A stretch of 8,989 bases of DNA from an uncultured Alistipes sp. (GTDB lineage: Bacteria; Bacteroidota; Bacteroidia; Bacteroidales; Rikenellaceae): the NCBI GenBank assembly GCA_900769525.1, contig CAAGGY010000066.1, forward strand, positions 1-8,989. Reading direction: 5' to 3'. The position numbers and the translations under genes were made by a program. The notes under the pieces were generated by a model. That model had not been told where the DNA came from, searched no databases, and saw only the letters and a list, made by a program, of their open reading frames with translations. The first letter of the stretch is position 1; each line of letters starts with the position of its first letter. Positions 7,223-8,989 of this stretch are shown here, piece after piece.

Positions 7223-8416
7223 CTATTTGCGGTGGTCAACCATCCACTCCGATAGGGCCTTAGCTGCTATGCCCGACTCGGTAACACCGAGTTCGTTATC
7301 CAAAAAGTCGGAGAGTCGGCTATTGTATGTTTCGAAGTCGAAATCGCTTATTATCTTGTGTAGCTCCTCCTGGTTGCGTGCAAGTGGGAAGGGGAGCTTG
7401 GTGAAGTCGTAGTAGTAGCCACGGTCGTACTGCTCAACGTCGGTGGCGTAGAGTAGACATGGACGATGTTGCATCGAGAAGTCGAACATCGAACTTGAGT
7501 AGTCGGTAATAAGTAGGTCGCTCACGCAGAGCAGCTCCTGCATATCGTGATAGAGCGTGCCGTCTACCACACCCTCGAAGTTGACCAGCTCAGAGGTATC
7601 TACCTTGTTGATAAGATTTGGGTGCATTCTGACGATTATGGTCAGCTTGTCGCACTGCAACATCTTCATCAGCTCGGGACGTAGTCTATCCCAGTCTATG
7701 CGATATGGCTCGAGAGTTCCGCTACGACGAAACGTTGGGGCGTAGAGCACTATGCGACAATCTTGGGCAATGTTGTACTGCTTGTTGATTCGCTGACGTA
7801 TTTGGCTATGTAGCTCGGTGTTGAAGAATATGTCGTTGCGAGGTATTCCCTTCTCGAGAATCTCGCCTGAGTACCAAAAGCTACGTTTGATAAGCTCGGT
7901 ATTTGCCTTGCATCCAGAGATCATAAGGTCGCAAACCTGTGAGTCGCGCTTAGCCTTGCGCACATAGCTAAAGCCGAGTTTGCTCTCCACATCACGCTCG
8001 ATACGCTTGAGTGCAGCACCACCATGCCAGAGCATAAGGTATTTCTGCTCAGGACGTTTGCTCCAGTATATGTGCCATGGGTCAGTACGAGAGTTTGTAA
8101 CCAAAAATTCGGCACTATTAACCATCTTCAAGTACTCCCACGAGAAACATCTAACGCACTTTATGCGCTTGTCCACAGCTGAGATGTCAACTCCACGACG
8201 GAAGGCCCACACAATCTCCATGTCGGGATGGTGCTCAAGTAGATACTCAGTGAGATAGCGAGGGTTACAACCATATTGTTTGTAGTTGTATGCCCAGCAG
8301 AGCACCCTTCCACTCTTAACGTTGGTGCTCAGGCGTATGAGCCTGGATAGTAGGTTGCCTGGCGACTTTACAATACGGCTTAATACCCAGCCTATTGCAC
8401 CTCCAATTTTTGCCAT
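7223..8416 (-). CDS. CDP-glycerol:glycerophosphotransferase family protein (TagB/TagF type)
   Basis: This family transfers glycerol phosphate, or a related polyol phosphate, from CDP-glycerol onto a glycan or polymer. The 397-residue product covers the Glyphos_transf catalytic unit with a GT-B-like layout. Motifs seen are LMLWHGGAALKRI (127-139), where the family normally has WHG-TPLK and H131 fits the catalytic histidine; GIPRNDIF; VLYAPTFR; RMHPNL (263-268); and DLLITDYSSSMFDF (300-313), followed by RPCLLYATDVEQYDRGYYYDF, which is very characteristic. The first 30 residues are basic and hydrophobic and could associate with the membrane. The stop is shared with the bidirectional terminator, and a -7 box lies 28 bases upstream of the ATG. 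A TagD-like CDP-glycerol synthase gene lies divergently at 8708, which supports CDP-glycerol as donor. The acceptor is unknown. CDP-ribitol is a possible alternative donor. Confidence 0.92.
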   Translation of the reverse strand: MAKIGGAIGWVLSRIVKSPGNLLSRLIRLSTNVKSGRVLCWAYNYKQYGCNPRYLTEYLLEHHPDMEIVWAFRRGVDISAVDKRIKCVRCFSWEYLKMVNSAEFLVTNSRTDPWHIYWSKRPEQKYLMLWHGGAALKRIERDVESKLGFSYVRKAKRDSQVCDLMISGCKANTELIKRSFWYSGEILEKGIPRNDIFFNTELHSQIRQRINKQYNIAQDCRIVLYAPTFRRSGTLEPYRIDWDRLRPELMKMLQCDKLTIIVRMHPNLINKVDTSELVNFEGVVDGTLYHDMQELLCVSDLLITDYSSSMFDFSMQHRPCLLYATDVEQYDRGYYYDFTKLPFPLARNQEELHKIISDFDFETYNSRLSDFLDNELGVTESGIAAKALSEWMVDHRK

Positions 8417-8426
8417 ACTCTTGGTT

Positions 8427-8443
8427 TAGTAATAATATTACTA
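8427..8443. repeat. 17-bp palindrome at the glycerophosphotransferase transcription start (possible operator)
   Basis: TAGTAATA (8427-8434) and TATTACTA (8436-8443) are exact inverted repeats around one central A. The palindrome touches the minus-strand -7 box at 8444-8451 and so covers the expected transcription start. Its size and position suit a repressor operator, but the region is AT-rich and chance is possible. Confidence 0.35.
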
Positions 8444-8451
8444 CAAAGATA
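8444..8451 (-). promoter_or_regulatory. Probable promoter of the glycerophosphotransferase gene, -7 box TATCTTTG
   Basis: The minus strand reads TATCTTTG, an exact TAnnTTTG match. Twenty bases upstream the -33 position reads TTTC, three of four bases of TTTG. The transcript would start near 8437, about 20 bases before the ATG at 8416. Confidence 0.65.
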
Positions 8452-8482
8452 CGAAAATTATTCTTAAATAGGAAAAAAATTG

Positions 8483-8490
8483 TAATTTTG
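8483..8490 (+). promoter_or_regulatory. Probable promoter for the right-hand (tagD) unit, -7 box TAATTTTG
   Basis: TAATTTTG matches the Bacteroidota -7 consensus. The start of transcription would be near 8496, about 19 bases before the ATG of the short licD-like ORF at 8515. No TTTG is present at the -33 position. No other TAnnTTTG was seen between here and the ATG at 8708, so this is the best candidate promoter for the tagD-like gene and would give it a leader of about 210 bases. Confidence 0.55.
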
Positions 8491-8514
8491 CATTCAATAA
8501 CGACCAAATCATAA

Positions 8515-8592
8515 ATGGGGAATCAATTTGCGTTCGATGCTGCGAAATTGCGTGAGCGTTATAACGCCGAGGGCTCTTTTTTGAAGTTATAA
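8515..8592 (+). pseudogene. Possible N-terminal remnant of a LicD-family gene (25 codons)
   Basis: ATG 8515 opens a 25-codon ORF ending at TAA 8590-8592. Its product contains FDAAKLRERYNAEGSFLKL. From memory, many Bacteroidota LicD-family proteins (phosphorylcholine or polyol-phosphate transferases) begin with a segment of the form L-R-x-x-Y-N-P-E-G-S-x-L-R/K, followed by Q-L-R-M-L-E-x-L. The resemblance ends exactly at the stop. A -7 box 24 bases upstream of the ATG and the absence of any other gene up to 8707 suggest that the promoter and first codons survived while the body was deleted. In another frame, ATG GAG TTG TTG follows at 8594, vaguely like the next LicD block. It may instead be a short leader peptide for the tagD-like gene. 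No database comparison was possible. Confidence 0.45.
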
Positions 8593-8623
8593 TATGGAGT
8601 TGTTGAGTCTGTAAATTGCTTTG

Positions 8624-8645
8624 CTAAGTGTTGTAAGCCACTTAG
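8624..8645 (+). repeat. Small inverted repeat in the tagD leader
   Basis: CTAAGTG (8624-8630) and CACTTAG (8639-8645) can pair across an 8-base loop. The 7-bp stem is AT-rich and has no following T tract, so it is not a convincing terminator. It lies in the otherwise featureless stretch 8593-8707, where I see no full gene, tRNA or recognised riboswitch. Confidence 0.3.
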
Positions 8646-8707
8646 TATATGCTAAGAGGTATTCACGGCAAGGAGTGTATCCGCAAGATAGACAAAGAAT
8701 AGTTAGT

Positions 8708-8989
8708 ATGAAAAAGGTCATTACATACGGCACCTACGACCTCTTGCACGAGGGGCATATAAATCTACTCAGACGAGCTAAGGAGCTTGGCGACTACCTT
8801 ATCGTGGGAGTTACCAACGATAGCTTCGACCGTGAGCGAGGAAAGCTCAATGTGCGTAACAATGTGCTCGAGCGTGTAGAGTCGGTCAAGGCTACAGGCT
8901 TTGTCGATCAGGTAATTATCGAGGACTATGTGGGTCAGAAGATTGATGATATCTTAAAGTATGATGTAGATATCTTTGCAATTGGCTCA
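8708..8989 (+). CDS. tagD: Glycerol-3-phosphate cytidylyltransferase-like protein (TagD family), N-terminal 94 residues, cut by the right edge
   Basis: TagD couples CTP and glycerol-3-phosphate to make CDP-glycerol in the cytoplasm. ATG 8708 opens a frame that runs to the window end. The first residues, MKKVITYGTYDLLHEGH, are nearly those of B. subtilis TagD and contain the nucleotidyltransferase HxGH motif (H14-E-G-H17). Then follow LLRRAKELGDYLIVGV (20-35), a tolerated family pattern, and VDIFAIGS at the very end, where the family continues to D-D/W. The segment around 44-75 (RERGKLNVRNNVLERVESV) differs from Gram-positive TagD, so a related alcohol phosphate substrate is possible. About 30-40 residues or a fused C-terminal domain are missing. 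There is no Shine-Dalgarno before the ATG. The divergent TagF-like gene at 7223-8416 would use the product. The frame is open upstream back to 8615 but without an ATG. Confidence 0.88.
   Translation, partial: MKKVITYGTYDLLHEGHINLLRRAKELGDYLIVGVTNDSFDRERGKLNVRNNVLERVESVKATGFVDQVIIEDYVGQKIDDILKYDVDIFAIGS

Noticed and set aside
7014..7412. 132-codon plus-strand ORF across the convergent gene ends
   Set aside because: It reads through the perfect terminator hairpin and antisense into the glycerophosphotransferase gene. The product has no family features.
8556..8567. 12-bp perfect palindrome GCGTTATAACGC
   Set aside because: It lies in the codons for the RERYNA segment of the licD-like ORF and is not near a promoter box, so it is more likely a coding coincidence than an operator.
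8649..8702. 17-codon ORF (ATG 8649 to TAG 8702) just before tagD
   Set aside because: It is short, lacks a ribosome-binding site or recognisable sequence, and is easily expected by chance.

Overview
The window looks like chromosomal DNA from a member of the Bacteroidota, probably Bacteroidales. The upstream regions carry the Bacteroidota sigma-ABfr -7 box (TAnnTTTG), once with a correctly spaced -33 TTTG. Shine-Dalgarno motifs are largely absent. Protein sequences and gene order (prmC next to recX, an LptB with a long tail) also fit. I cannot name the genus.

Left side (1-5192) is housekeeping. A recQ helicase gene on the minus strand runs off the left edge. Divergent from it is a tightly packed plus-strand run: lptB (LPS-export ATPase), aroA and aroC (steps 6 and 7 of the shikimate pathway), prmC (release-factor methyltransferase) and recX (RecA modulator). 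aroA/aroC and prmC/recX overlap, which suggests translational coupling.

Middle (5193-7209) starts with the best promoter of the window (TTTG-N20-TATATTTG). It drives a lipid A-type acyltransferase and then a Stealth-family sugar-phosphate transferase. This unit ends in a perfect 24-bp hairpin that should stop transcription in both directions, because the next gene converges on it.

Right side (7210-8989) is an envelope-glycan region. It holds a minus-strand CDP-glycerol:glycerophosphotransferase (TagB/TagF type), a 291-base divergent promoter region with a short ORF that resembles the first residues of a LicD-family protein, and the N-terminal part of a TagD-type glycerol-3-phosphate cytidylyltransferase cut by the right edge. 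Together these suggest a surface glycan with phosphodiester-linked glycerol or sugar groups: TagD would make CDP-glycerol, the TagF-like enzyme would transfer glycerol phosphate, and Stealth would transfer sugar-1-phosphate.

I found no tRNA, rRNA, CRISPR array, insertion sequence or phage gene. The most unusual items are the apparent licD remnant in the tagD leader, a chorismate synthase with altered signature residues, and the teichoic-acid-like gene set in a Gram-negative genome.
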